This document shows, piece after piece, positions 20,813-29,910 of a stretch of DNA of 64,000 nucleotides (the first letter of the stretch is position 1; every line of letters starts with the position of its first letter). Source of the DNA: Aeromicrobium endophyticum. Its GTDB lineage: Bacteria; Actinomycetota; Actinomycetes; Propionibacteriales; Nocardioidaceae. Position numbers and translations under genes: made by a program. The stretch is taken from assembly GCF_003586285.1 (NCBI RefSeq), contig NZ_QUBR01000001.1, positions 2,065,382 to 2,129,381 of the forward strand. The letters run 5' to 3'. The notes below the pieces were generated by a model that saw nothing but the letters and a program-made list of their open reading frames with translations, searched no databases and was not told the origin of the DNA.

Positions 20813-21280
20813 ATGAGCGTCGGGGCAGCGTTGAGGGGCTGGTTCCGCCGCACGGGCAGCGAGATCCTCGGCTGGGTCGTCGTGGTGGTGGGCGTCATCC
20901 TGATGCCGCTGCCGGGGCCGGGCATGGTCATCGTCGTCTCGGGGCTGGCCATCTTGTCGCGGCACTACGTGTGGGCGCAGAGGGTGCTGGGTCCGCTCGA
21001 GCGCAAGGCCACCGAGGCGGCCAAGTTCGGCGTCGAGACGTGGCCTCGGATCGCCGTCAGCTTCCTCGGCGGGGTGTGGCTCGCCGTGCTCGGCGTCATC
21101 TGGTGGATCGGTCCCGACATCCCCGAGTTCGAGGTGCTGGGCGTCGGTTTCGGCCCTGAGCTCCCGGCCCAGGGATGGGCCACGGCACTCGGCCTGTGGG
21201 CCTCCGCGGTGGCGGCGTGGGCCCTGCTGGCCTACAGCGTCGTGCGGTGGCGAGAGCCCCGGCCGGCGGACGTCCCGTAG
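20813..21280 (+). CDS. TIGR02611/PGPGW-type small membrane protein
   Basis: 155 residues with about four hydrophobic helices. ILMPLPGPGMVIVVSGLAILSRHYVWAQRVL (residues about 25-55) is the hallmark of the actinobacterial PGPGW transmembrane family. Function unknown. ATG chosen at MSVGAALRG; an ATG six codons earlier (20795) is also in frame, and neither has a clear ribosome site. Divergent from the cyclopropane-synthase gene across 68 bp. Confidence 0.75.
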   Translation: MSVGAALRGWFRRTGSEILGWVVVVVGVILMPLPGPGMVIVVSGLAILSRHYVWAQRVLGPLERKATEAAKFGVETWPRIAVSFLGGVWLAVLGVIWWIGPDIPEFEVLGVGFGPELPAQGWATALGLWASAVAAWALLAYSVVRWREPRPADVP

Positions 21281-21389
21281 GCGTCCCGCTGACGGAGCGG
21301 CGCGGCGCGGGCGTCGCCGAGCACGTACTGTTCAGGGGACGCGGGAGCCGATCCCGCCGGACGCCGACATCTCGAGGACGATCACCACC

Positions 21390-22670
21390 GTGGCACAGCA
21401 CCGCATCATCCTGACCCTGGCCACCGGCCTCGCCCTGACGCTCACCGCCGCTCCAGCGGCGATCGCTGGGCCACAGACGAGCGACCGAGAGGCGGCCGCG
21501 GTCGTCGCGACGGCGCAGCCCGGGCAGCCGCTGACCGTCGTCACCACGACCCAGACCGCGTCGGGTCCGCAGTTCACGACCGAGACGGTCGACTCGCGGT
21601 CCGAGGCCCTGGGGGTCGTCTCGGACGCGCTCGACGAGCCCGGCACGTCGGCCGTCGGCATGGCCCACCCGATCTCGATCGCGGGAGTCACCGACGGCGT
21701 GTCGACGACGGACGCCGCGGCGGTCGCCACCAAGACCAAGACGTCCACCGCGGCGGTCGCCCAGAAGAAGCGCAAGAGCAAGCGCGCCAACGACACGCTC
21801 CGCCGCCGGCAGTGGGCGCTCACCCGTCTGGGGGCCGAGAAGGTCTGGCGCAAGTCGTCCGGACGCGGAGCGGTCGTGGCGGTCGTCGACAGCGGCGTGC
21901 AGGCCAGCCACCCCGACCTCAAGGGACGGGTGCTCAGGGGCCGCGACTTCGTCGACGGCGACCGGTCGGCCGACGACCGCAACGGCCACGGCACCCACGT
22001 CGCGGGCACCATCGCGGCTCGCGCCAACAACCGTCGGGGCATCGCGGGTCTGGCCCCCTCGGCCCGCATCCTGCCCGTGCGGGTGCTCGACTCCGCCGGC
22101 AACGGCAACACCTACAACGCCGCCCGTGGCATCGTGTGGGCCGTCAACCGGGGCGCCGACGTGATCAACCTGTCGTTCGCCGGCAACCAGATCGACCCCC
22201 AGATGCAGGCAGCCGTCGACTACGCCGTCCGTCACGACGTCGTGGTGGTCGCCGCGGCCGGCAACCAGGGCTGCTCCGGTCCGACGACCTATCCCGCCGC
22301 GCTGCCGGGCGTCATCGGCGTGGCGGCGTCCAACCGTCACGACAGGATCGCGCCGTTCTCGACGTGCGGCCCGGCCGTCGACGTCTCGGCCCCCGGTCAG
22401 TCGATCACGTCGACCATGATCAAGCGCCCCTCGGCGGGCCTGCCGTGCTCGTACGGCAAGAGCTACTGCCAGCTGAGCGGCACCTCGATGGCCTCGCCGC
22501 ACGTCGCGGCGGCTGCGGCGATCATCATCTCGCGCACCCGGCACCGCCTCAGCGCGTGGTCGGTCGGCTCCCTCATCACGACCCGCGCCGACAACCTCGG
22601 CGTCGCCGGCTACGACCCCGCGTCGGGCAACGGCCTGATCAACATCGGACGCGCGCTCAAGGGACGCTGA
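21390..22670 (+). CDS. Secreted S8 family (subtilisin) serine protease
   Basis: 426 residues with a GTG start, a signal peptide (MAQHRIILTLATGLALTLTA ending AIAG, about residue 27) and a propeptide-like region to about residue 135. A Lys/Arg-rich stretch (QKKRKSKRAN) lies just before the catalytic domain and may be the processing site. The triad is complete: Asp in VVAVVDSGVQ, His in NGHGTHVAGT, Ser in SGTSMASPHVAAAAA, plus an oxyanion AAGNQG. It acts outside the cell; substrate unknown. GAGGA at 21374 may serve as ribosome site. Confidence 0.92.
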   Translation: MAQHRIILTLATGLALTLTAAPAAIAGPQTSDREAAAVVATAQPGQPLTVVTTTQTASGPQFTTETVDSRSEALGVVSDALDEPGTSAVGMAHPISIAGVTDGVSTTDAAAVATKTKTSTAAVAQKKRKSKRANDTLRRRQWALTRLGAEKVWRKSSGRGAVVAVVDSGVQASHPDLKGRVLRGRDFVDGDRSADDRNGHGTHVAGTIAARANNRRGIAGLAPSARILPVRVLDSAGNGNTYNAARGIVWAVNRGADVINLSFAGNQIDPQMQAAVDYAVRHDVVVVAAAGNQGCSGPTTYPAALPGVIGVAASNRHDRIAPFSTCGPAVDVSAPGQSITSTMIKRPSAGLPCSYGKSYCQLSGTSMASPHVAAAAAIIISRTRHRLSAWSVGSLITTRADNLGVAGYDPASGNGLINIGRALKGR

Positions 22671-22717
22671 CCCGCCCTCACCGGGCGTCCTGGCGCTCGG
22701 TGTCGCAAGATGGGCTC

Positions 22718-24061
22718 ATGCCTGAAGAGCTCTCGTGCGATGTCGTCGTGATCGGAACCGGACCGGGCGGTGAGGCGCTGGTCGGTCGGCTCGCGGCAGC
22801 CGGCCTCGACGTCGTCGCCGTCGAGAAGGAGCTGGTGGGCGGTGAGTGTCCCTACTGGGGCTGCATCCCGTCCAAGATGATGATCCGCGCGGCCGATGCA
22901 CTGGCCGAGGCCAGGCGGGTCGACGCGCTGGCGGGCACGGCGACCGTGGTCCCCGACTTCGGCGCGGTGGCTCGGCGCATCCGCGACGAGGCCACGGACG
23001 ACTGGGATGACACCGTCGCTGCCGACCGCCTCACCGACGCCGGCGCGCGTCTGGTGCGCGGGCACGGACGGCTCGACGGCGACCGACGGGTCGTCGTGGG
23101 GGAGCAGACGTTCGTCGCGGCCAAGGGCGTCGTGCTCAACACCGGCACGACCGCTGCCGCCCCGCCGATCCCGGGGCTCGCCGACACGCCCTACTGGACC
23201 AACCGCGGGATCATCGAGACCGAGACCGCACCGTCGTCGATGATCGTGATCGGCGGCGGGCCGATCGGCCTCGAGCTGGCTCAGGCGTTCTCGCGGTTCG
23301 GCACCGCCGTGACGGTGCTCGAGGTCGGCCCGCGCATCCTGGCCGTCGAGGAGCCGGAGTCGTCCGAGGTCATCGCCAAGGTCTTCGAGTCCGAGGGCAT
23401 CGGGGTCCACGACGACGTCTCGATCGACGCCGTGGCGCACGACGGCGAGGTCTTCCACGTGACGTGCGGCGACGTGACGTACGAGGCCGAGCGGCTGCTG
23501 GTGGCGGCGGGCCGACGCTCGCGCATCGACGACGTGGGCCTGGAGTCCGTCGGCGTCGAGCCCGGACGTCACCTGACGGTCGGTGACGACATGCTCGTCA
23601 AGGAGGGGCTCTGGGCGATCGGCGACATCGTCGGCCGGGGCGCCTTCACCCACGTCTCGATGTACCAGTCCGAGCGGGCGGCCCGCTCGATCCTCGGAGA
23701 GCCCATGGGCGCCTACGACACGAGCCTCCCGCGCGTGACCTTCACCGATCCCGAGGTCGGCGGCGTCGGGCTCACAGAGCACCAGGCGCGCGAGCAGGGC
23801 ATCAACGTCCGCGTCGGGCTGACCGATCTCGCGGCCAGCAGCCGCGGCTTCGTCCACGGACCCGGCAACGAGGGCCTGATCAAGATCGTCATCGACGACG
23901 ACCGCGGCGTCATCGTCGGTGCCAACAGCGTCGGCGTGTCCGGCGGCGAGACGCTCGCGGGTCTCGCGTTCGCGGTGCGGGCCGAGATCCCGGTCGACAC
24001 GCTGACCAACACGATCTACGCCTACCCGACGTTCTGGAGGGCGATCGAGTCGGCGCTCTGA
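22718..24061 (+). CDS. FAD-dependent pyridine nucleotide-disulfide oxidoreductase
   Basis: 447 residues. FAD motif VVVIGTGPGGEALVGRLAAAG, redox-active pair in GGECPYWGCIPSK (CxxxxC), NAD(P) motif MIVIGGGPIGLELAQAFSRFG, second FAD motif LWAIGDIVGRGAF, and a dimerisation domain. The family includes dihydrolipoyl dehydrogenase and mercuric reductase. In those enzymes the C-terminal active site is a His-Pro-Thr motif with Glu; here it reads YAYPTFW, without the histidine. So it is not a standard lipoamide dehydrogenase, and its substrate is open. No acyltransferase or lipoyl partner is nearby. Confidence 0.88.
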   Translation: MPEELSCDVVVIGTGPGGEALVGRLAAAGLDVVAVEKELVGGECPYWGCIPSKMMIRAADALAEARRVDALAGTATVVPDFGAVARRIRDEATDDWDDTVAADRLTDAGARLVRGHGRLDGDRRVVVGEQTFVAAKGVVLNTGTTAAAPPIPGLADTPYWTNRGIIETETAPSSMIVIGGGPIGLELAQAFSRFGTAVTVLEVGPRILAVEEPESSEVIAKVFESEGIGVHDDVSIDAVAHDGEVFHVTCGDVTYEAERLLVAAGRRSRIDDVGLESVGVEPGRHLTVGDDMLVKEGLWAIGDIVGRGAFTHVSMYQSERAARSILGEPMGAYDTSLPRVTFTDPEVGGVGLTEHQAREQGINVRVGLTDLAASSRGFVHGPGNEGLIKIVIDDDRGVIVGANSVGVSGGETLAGLAFAVRAEIPVDTLTNTIYAYPTFWRAIESAL

Positions 24062-24076
24062 CCGCGGCGCGGGTGC

Positions 24077-25072
24077 TCAGCCCTTGCGAAGGAGCGCGAG
24101 CACCTCGCGCTCCAGCACCCGGCTGGTGGGCGCCCCAGGCGCGACGCGCCGGTGGTCGGGCGACACCGTGACGCCGTGCTCGAACAGGTCGACGACGCGC
24201 GGGTCGACGTACGACGACCTGGCGACCGCCGGTGTGTTGCCGAGGTGCTCGGAGACCTCGCGCATCGCGGCCGCGACGCTGCGCTTGCGCCGGGCGGCGG
24301 TCGAGGCGTCGGTGCCCGCGAGCGCCAGGGCGGCGATCGTGGTGCCGCGCCACGTGCGGAAGTCCTTGGCGGTGTAGTCGCCCCGCAGCACCTCCTTGAC
24401 GTAGGCGTTGACGTCGCTCGCGTCGAGGTCCCTCCAGGCGCGACCGTCACGGTAGGCGAGCAGCTGGTCGCTGCCACCGCGGCGTCGGCGCAGCACCTCG
24501 AGAACGGTCTGCACCCGGGCGTCGCGCACCGTCACCTGCACCTCCTGGCCCGACTTGGCGGTGTAGTCGAAGGCGAGCCCGTCGCTCGTGGGGCGCACGT
24601 GCTGCTTCTGCAGGGTCGTCAGCCCGAAGCTGCCGTTCTCCTCGGCGTAGCGGACCGAGCCGATGCGGAACATGCCCAGGTCGAGCAGGCTGAACGTCGC
24701 GGCGGCGACCCGGCGCAGGTCGAGCTGGTCGCCCGAGAGGTCACGGCGCGCCCGGCTGCGCCGCTTGATCAGGGCGTCGGCGAAGTCCTCCATGCGCTCG
24801 AACTTCTCGGCGTCGCGGCGTTCGCGCCAGCCTGGGTGGTACAGGTACTGGCGACGTCCGGCGTCGTCGGTGCCGACCGCCTGCAGGTGACCGTTGTCGA
24901 CCGAGCAGATCCAGACCTCGGTCCAGGCCGGCGGGATGACCAGCAGCTTGCACCGCTCGACCTGCTCGGGCTGGAGGGTCTCGCCGTTCTCGTCGAGGTA
25001 GCGGAACCCCCGGCCGTGGCGGACGCGGGACCATCCGGGCGAGCTGGCGGACGTGCGACGGAGACGAACCAT
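24077..25072 (-). CDS. DNA topoisomerase IB
   Basis: 331 residues, ATG start. Relaxes supercoils via a 3'-phosphotyrosine. N-terminal domain has GRGFRYLDENGE and IPPAWTEVWIC; the catalytic domain has FRIGSVRYAEENGSFGL (Arg), LQKQHV (Lys), DFRTWRGT (Arg) and SSYVDPRVV with the nucleophilic Tyr near residue 290. This matches the poxvirus-like short bacterial type IB enzymes. Convergent with the disulfide reductase; 15 bp separates the stops. Confidence 0.94.
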   Translation of the reverse strand: MVRLRRTSASSPGWSRVRHGRGFRYLDENGETLQPEQVERCKLLVIPPAWTEVWICSVDNGHLQAVGTDDAGRRQYLYHPGWRERRDAEKFERMEDFADALIKRRSRARRDLSGDQLDLRRVAAATFSLLDLGMFRIGSVRYAEENGSFGLTTLQKQHVRPTSDGLAFDYTAKSGQEVQVTVRDARVQTVLEVLRRRRGGSDQLLAYRDGRAWRDLDASDVNAYVKEVLRGDYTAKDFRTWRGTTIAALALAGTDASTAARRKRSVAAAMREVSEHLGNTPAVARSSYVDPRVVDLFEHGVTVSPDHRRVAPGAPTSRVLEREVLALLRKG

Positions 25073-25144
25073 GGTCCGTCCACGCTAGGGGCACGCGCGC
25101 CGATCGGCACCTCGTGCGCAACCCGGACGTGGAGCGTCCGGCCG

Positions 25145-25846
25145 TCAGCGCATCGCGGACGCCTCCGCGATGCCGCGACGGTGCCACACCCAGTCGGTCG
25201 GCAGGGCGATGCCGTCCAGCCCGATGCCCTGGTAGATCAGGCGGTACGCGTCGAGGCTCTCGTGGCGCTGCTGCTCCATCGCCCGGTGCACGTGGCCCCA
25301 CAGCGGCGTGCTGCTGGGTGAGCCCAGGTACTCGGCGGTCGAGGTGCCCGGCAGCACCTGGGTCTGCATGCTGAGGCTCGACAGCAGGCGTCGAGCGTGC
25401 GAGTCCATGATCATCACGGTGAAGTCGATCTCGTTGGCGATCGCCCCGCGGGTGAGACCGTGGTAGAGCGCGGCGGCGCACAGCCCTCCGCGGCCCTCGC
25501 CCTTGCGCACCGCGATCGTCGCGATGTCCCACGTGCGGTCGATGTCGACCCCTGCCGACCGTGCCGACCGCTCGCCGTCGACGTGCCACGGGGGCCGGCT
25601 GACGTCGTTGAGCGTCTTCAGGCCGGCCGGGCCGGGCGCGATGAACCGCGCGGCCGCGACGGCGTGGCCGTCGCCCTCGAGCACCGCCAGGAAGCCCGTC
25701 TGCTCGTCGTAGGGGCCGTACTCGAGCACGAACTCCTCGGGGGTGTTGCCGTACGCCTGCAGGAAGACGTCGGCCTCGCACTTCCTCGCGGCCTCCAGGT
25801 CGTCGCCGGTCGGATCGAACACGAGTCGCAAGGGTGCAGCGGTCAT
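25145..25846 (-). CDS. GNAT-fold acyltransferase resembling N-acyl amino acid / autoinducer synthases
   Basis: 233 residues. The order of conserved pieces (an early VFLQAYGNTPEEFVLEYGPYD, acid/Arg-rich AVAAARFIAPGPAG, then TWDIATIAVRKGEGRGGLCAAAL and FTVMIMDSHARRLLSSL) resembles the N-acyl amino acid synthase and LuxI-like branch of the GNAT superfamily. Such enzymes join an acyl chain to an amine. Start ATG has GAGGAG six bases upstream and overlaps the GGDEF-EAL stop (ATGA). Position last in an operon after a PLP decarboxylase suggests it could acylate the amine produced there. That link is inference. Confidence 0.7.
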   Translation of the reverse strand: MTAAPLRLVFDPTGDDLEAARKCEADVFLQAYGNTPEEFVLEYGPYDEQTGFLAVLEGDGHAVAAARFIAPGPAGLKTLNDVSRPPWHVDGERSARSAGVDIDRTWDIATIAVRKGEGRGGLCAAALYHGLTRGAIANEIDFTVMIMDSHARRLLSSLSMQTQVLPGTSTAEYLGSPSSTPLWGHVHRAMEQQRHESLDAYRLIYQGIGLDGIALPTDWVWHRRGIAEASAMR

Positions 25847-28128
25847 CGTGACTCCTCTTTGTCGTCGTCGGGATGGTGCGTGGTCAAGGTGCGTCCGAGG
25901 ATCCAGCGGTTGAGCTCGTCGGCCGTCATGGGGCGGGCCAGGTGGTAGCCCTGGACGGTGTCGATGCCCATCGCGACCAGCTCGGTGAGGTCGGCGGCGT
26001 TCTCGACGCCCTCGGCGACGATGCGCAGCTCGAGGGCGTGGGCCAGCTGGATGGTCGACGCGACGATCATGCGGCTGCGCGCGTCGGTGGCCACGTTGCC
26101 GATCAGGCCCCGGTCGATCTTCAGCTCCTGGACCGGCAGGTTGCGCAGGTAGGCCAGCGACGAGAAGCCGGTGCCGTAGTCGTCGATCGACACCTGGACC
26201 CCGTGGCTGCGCAACGTCAGGAGCAGGTCGTGGGTGTGCTGGGGGTCGGCCAGGAAGGAGTCCTCGGTGACCTCGAGCACCAGGCTGTCGGGCGAGATGT
26301 CGCGCTCGGACAGCAGCGTGTAGAGCATCGGCAGGAAGCTCGGTCCGAGCAGCTCGGGCGGTGCGCAGTTGATGGCGACGCGCAGGTCGATGCCGGCGCG
26401 GCGGCGCTCGATCAGGTCCTCGACGGCCCGGCGGGCGACGAGCTCGGACAGCTTGGCCATCAGGCCGGCTCGCCGGGCGGCCGGCAAGAAGGTCACGGGG
26501 CTGACGACGCCTTGTTGGGGATGACGCCAGCGCACCAGCGCCTCGAGCCCCGCCACCTCCATCGTGGCGGCGTCGAGCTGCGGCTGGTACCAGACCTCGA
26601 TCTGGCCGTCGTTGAGCGCCCTGCGCAGGTCTTCGGCCAGCTGCAGCCGCGAGCGCGAGAACTCGTCGAGCTCGGCGTCGTACAGCGCGACGCCGAGCCC
26701 GGAGCTCTTGGCCTGGTACATCGCGACATCGGCACGGCGCATGGCCTCGCTGCCGTCGATCGAGGCCTCGTCGACCACCGTCACGCCGATCGAGGCGCCC
26801 AGCGAGATCTCGATGCCCTCGACGAGCAAGGGCTTGGCCAGCTCGCGCAGGACGCCGTGCGCGGTCTCCATCAGCGCGATCTCGTCGGTGCCGGCCACGA
26901 CGATCGCGAACTCGTCCCCGCCCAGCCGAGCGACGCGGACCCGCGGCCCGACGGACTCCCGGATGCGGACGGCGACCATCGTCAGCACGGTGTCGCCCGC
27001 CCGGTGGCCCAGCGAGTCGTTGATCTCCTTGAAGCCGTCGAGGTCGAGCAGCATGAGGGCCATGGGCCGCCGGGCGGCCAGGTCGGCGGCGAGCCAGGCA
27101 CGGACGGCGCGCCGGTTGGGAAGCTTGGTCAGGTCGTCGGTCTCCGACAGGGCGAACGCCTCGTTGGCGCGGTTGGCGTCGCGCAGGGCCAGCGCCATCC
27201 GCGCGGCGACGGCCGCCAGGGTCAGGATCGCCGGGGGGAGGATGTACGAGGCGACGGCGTCGTCGGGGCGGAAGGCCAGCACCGCCAGGGCCACGATGCC
27301 GGCACCCACCAGGATCGGCGTCCCGGCGACCTGGGGGACGACCTTGATGACGGTCTTGGGCGGCATGCAGGCCGCCGTCACGATCAGCAGGAAGGCGGCG
27401 CCCCACACCGTGTAGCGAAGATTGCTGAAGTCGTACGTGCTGGCCGAGCCCAGCAGCGCGAAGCCCGAGTCGGCGACGGCCAGGAGGGTGAAGCCGAGGC
27501 CGAGGATCCACGACTTGCGTCGGTCGATGCGCATCTGGAGCAGCGCCTGGCTCAGCACCAGCAGCGCCAGCACGACGTCGGCCAACGGGTAGATCAACGC
27601 CAGCAGCAGGGGCACGCCCTCCTGGTGCGACACGACGCGGACCGGGGTGACCAGCATGAGGCATGCCAGGCACGCGGTGCCTCCGCAGATGATGACGATG
27701 TCGAGCCAGGCCCGGGCCGGCCTCGACTGCCGGCGGTCGATGTCGCGCACCAGGAAGCCGGCCATGCCGAGGTACGACAGCATGAAGAGCCACTCGCCGT
27801 CGGCCGGGAACTCGGTGGTGCTGCCGTCGAGCGTGGTGTTGACCGAGATCGAGCCGATGGCCCAGCTCGTGATCGCGGCGAGGAGCAGCACCAGGGTCAT
27901 GCGGCGATCGGCGTGCAGGTAGGCGGCCAGCGAGAGGCGCACGAGCAGCACCGTGAAGAACACGCCCATCGTCGGGACCAGGATCGTGGCGGTCTCGACC
28001 TCGCCGAACCATCCGGCGACCCAGTTGACCGCCAGCCCCACCGCCATCACGACCACGGGCATGGGAGCCAGGAAGGCCTGGACGACGTTCAGCCGAGAGG
28101 ACGTCGACGACGCACGAGAGTCGAGCAC
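25843..28128 (-). CDS. Membrane-bound GGDEF-EAL cyclic-di-GMP enzyme
   Basis: 761 residues. About eight to nine membrane helices (residues about 15-300), then a diguanylate cyclase domain (DLDGFKEINDSLGH, RLGGDEFAIVVAG) and a phosphodiesterase domain (LEALVRWRHP, AINCAPPELLG, LEVTEDSFL, SIDDYGTGFSSLAYL, LKIDRGLI, VAEGVEN). Both motifs are intact, and no RxxD inhibitory site is seen upstream of GGDEF. It makes and/or breaks c-di-GMP at the membrane. GTG start lies one base after the decarboxylase stop; a later start is possible. Coupled to the GNAT gene by ATGA. Confidence 0.9.
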   Translation of the reverse strand: MLDSRASSTSSRLNVVQAFLAPMPVVVMAVGLAVNWVAGWFGEVETATILVPTMGVFFTVLLVRLSLAAYLHADRRMTLVLLLAAITSWAIGSISVNTTLDGSTTEFPADGEWLFMLSYLGMAGFLVRDIDRRQSRPARAWLDIVIICGGTACLACLMLVTPVRVVSHQEGVPLLLALIYPLADVVLALLVLSQALLQMRIDRRKSWILGLGFTLLAVADSGFALLGSASTYDFSNLRYTVWGAAFLLIVTAACMPPKTVIKVVPQVAGTPILVGAGIVALAVLAFRPDDAVASYILPPAILTLAAVAARMALALRDANRANEAFALSETDDLTKLPNRRAVRAWLAADLAARRPMALMLLDLDGFKEINDSLGHRAGDTVLTMVAVRIRESVGPRVRVARLGGDEFAIVVAGTDEIALMETAHGVLRELAKPLLVEGIEISLGASIGVTVVDEASIDGSEAMRRADVAMYQAKSSGLGVALYDAELDEFSRSRLQLAEDLRRALNDGQIEVWYQPQLDAATMEVAGLEALVRWRHPQQGVVSPVTFLPAARRAGLMAKLSELVARRAVEDLIERRRAGIDLRVAINCAPPELLGPSFLPMLYTLLSERDISPDSLVLEVTEDSFLADPQHTHDLLLTLRSHGVQVSIDDYGTGFSSLAYLRNLPVQELKIDRGLIGNVATDARSRMIVASTIQLAHALELRIVAEGVENAADLTELVAMGIDTVQGYHLARPMTADELNRWILGRTLTTHHPDDDKEESR

Positions 28129-28129
28129 C

Positions 28130-29509
28130 TCACCGCCCCCGGCCGGGGTCGCTCGGGTGGCGCACGGCGGGCTGCCACGTGTGGGGGGCCTCCGGCTCGA
28201 GGCTGTCGAGGACGAGGTCGACGTCGGCCGGTGTCGTGAGGGGGTTGACGAAGCACAGGCGCAGGACCGTCTCGCCGCCGAACCGGGTGGGGGTGACCAG
28301 GGCGGTGCCCCGGGCGTGGGCCTGCGCCGACCACCGGGCGTAGTCGACGGGCAGCCATCCGCGCCGGCGGAACAGCACCACCGACAGGCGGGGCTCGGCG
28401 ACGAGGTCGAGGCTGGCGCGGGCCTCGACCTGCTTGGCGGCGTAGCCGGCCGTCGCCAGGCAGGTCTCGACCGCGTCGACGTAGGCGTCGGTGCCGTTGG
28501 CGACGAGCGAGGCCCAGACCGGCACGCCGCGCGCGCGGCGGCTGAGGTGGGCGGCGTAGTCGGCGGGGTTGTCGTCGTCGTCCGCGACGACCTCGAGGTA
28601 GTCGGCGCGCTGCTGGTGGGCGGCCCGCGCGACGGACGGGTCGAGGTACAGCACGGCAGCGCAGTCGAACGGCGTGAACAGCCACTTGTGCGGGTCGATC
28701 GTGACCGAGTCGGCCCGCTGGATGCCCGCGAACTGCTCGCGCCGGCTGCGTGCCAGCAGGGCCGCACCCCCGTAGGCCGCATCGACGTGGAGCCAGATGC
28801 CGCGGACCTCGCAGCAGTCGGCGATCTCGTCGAGGGCGTCGATGGCGCCGGTGTTGGTGGCGCCCGCATTGGCGACGACGGCGACGACGTCGCGGGGGTC
28901 GAGCGAGTCGAGCACCTCGGTCAGGGTCTCGGCGTCGAGGGGCTCGTCGGGCGATCCGGCCGACACCACCCGGCAGCCCATGATGGCCGCGGCCGCGCGG
29001 ATCGAGGAGTGCGCGGCGCCGCTGGCCACGATGACGTCGGGCGGACCGCCGCCCGGCGACTCGATCCCGTGGCGAGCCGCGACGAGCGCGCTCAGGTTGG
29101 CCAGCGACCCGCCGCTGACGAAGACGCCGTGGGACTGCTCGGGGTAGCCGACGACGTCGCACAGCCACCGCACGGCCTGCCGCTCGGCGGCCACGACGTC
29201 GCCGGCCTCGAGCTCGGTGCCGCCGTAGACGGCCGCGGCCGACAGCGCGGCGTCCGCGATGATCGCCGCCGGGGTGGGGGCCCCTCCGACGAAGGCGAGG
29301 TAGCGGGGGTGGTCGGTCGGGAATGCCGTCGGCAGCAGCAGGTCGCGCATCGCGGCCCAGGTCGCGTGGATGCCGATGCCGCCGCTCGTGACGGAGGGGA
29401 GCGCGCCGGTGCGGCCCGGACGGACGGAGCTCGAGGTGCTGCGGCGGTCGGCGATCCAGGATGCGAGGTCGCTCAGGACCTGCCGATCCTGGATCGCGAA
29501 GTCATGCAC
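28130..29509 (-). CDS. PLP-dependent group II amino acid decarboxylase
   Basis: About 459 residues of the aromatic-amino-acid/diaminobutyrate decarboxylase class. PLP features: WLHVDAAYGGAALL (Asp to pyridine N), TIDPHKWLFTPFDCA with the Schiff-base Lys, GVFVSGGSLANLSALVAARHG (phosphate site). It removes CO2 from an amino acid to give an amine; substrate not predictable. Start taken as GTG at 29509 (VHDFAIQDRQ); a TTG at 29551 in the same frame is the alternative. Heads the decarboxylase, GGDEF-EAL, acyltransferase operon. Confidence 0.88.
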   Translation of the reverse strand: MHDFAIQDRQVLSDLASWIADRRSTSSSVRPGRTGALPSVTSGGIGIHATWAAMRDLLLPTAFPTDHPRYLAFVGGAPTPAAIIADAALSAAAVYGGTELEAGDVVAAERQAVRWLCDVVGYPEQSHGVFVSGGSLANLSALVAARHGIESPGGGPPDVIVASGAAHSSIRAAAAIMGCRVVSAGSPDEPLDAETLTEVLDSLDPRDVVAVVANAGATNTGAIDALDEIADCCEVRGIWLHVDAAYGGAALLARSRREQFAGIQRADSVTIDPHKWLFTPFDCAAVLYLDPSVARAAHQQRADYLEVVADDDDNPADYAAHLSRRARGVPVWASLVANGTDAYVDAVETCLATAGYAAKQVEARASLDLVAEPRLSVVLFRRRGWLPVDYARWSAQAHARGTALVTPTRFGGETVLRLCFVNPLTTPADVDLVLDSLEPEAPHTWQPAVRHPSDPGRGR

Positions 29510-29700
29510 GTCTGCCGCCGTTCGAAGAGGTGAGTGGCGAACGGTCCTCAACGTCCCGCGGACGGTCCCGCCCGGTGCATGTGTGCCGTCCGTCCCCAGG
29601 ATAACGCCGACAGAAGGTCACGGGGGCTGGCGAGATGTGTGGCATTCCGCTCATGACCTTCGTCCTTGCGGCCGGCTGGTGCGCCGTCGGGCTGCTGTCC

Positions 29701-29718
29701 GGCGACGGGCCCGTCGCC
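29701..29718 (-). terminator. Palindrome downstream of tRNA-Arg, probable terminator
   Basis: GGCGACGGG is immediately followed by its exact complement CCCGTCGCC, an 18-bp GC-rich palindrome 12 bp past the tRNA 3' end on the complement. No T-tract follows, which is common for actinobacterial terminators. Confidence 0.5.
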
Positions 29719-29729
29719 CAGCACGGGGG

Positions 29730-29803
29730 TGCCCCCGACAGGAATCGAACCTGTGGCCTACCGCTTAGGAGGCGGTCGCTCTATCCGACTGAGCTACGGG
29801 GGC
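29730..29803 (-). tRNA. tRNA-Arg (anticodon CCT)
   Basis: The complement of 29803-29730 folds as a cloverleaf. The acceptor GCCCCCG pairs with CGGGGGC, followed by discriminator A. A TAGCTCAGTCGGATAGAGCG D-arm is present, and the anticodon stem-loop CCGCCTCCTAAGCGG gives CCT. The T-arm is ACAGGTTCGAATCCTGT. Decodes AGG. CCA is not fully encoded. Confidence 0.95.
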
Positions 29804-29910
29804 GTTCGAGAGTCAGGTTATCCAGAGGGCGCTCGACCGCATACGATCGCCCTTGTGTCCTGCCGTCCCCGTCGCCGCTCCCACGGCCCCGTCCCCGCGG
29901 AGCGCACGCG

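Noticed and set aside
21096..22544. Long open frame on the complement of the subtilisin gene
   Set aside because: GC-rich shadow of a gene with a complete catalytic triad; its translation is low-complexity Arg/Gly/Asp-rich with no domain signature. The same holds for dozens of other long antisense frames.
29635..29910. Upstream extension of the esterase frame from an ATG at 29635
   Set aside because: It reads straight through the complement of tRNA-Arg; the signal anchor and GGAG site place the start at 29911.
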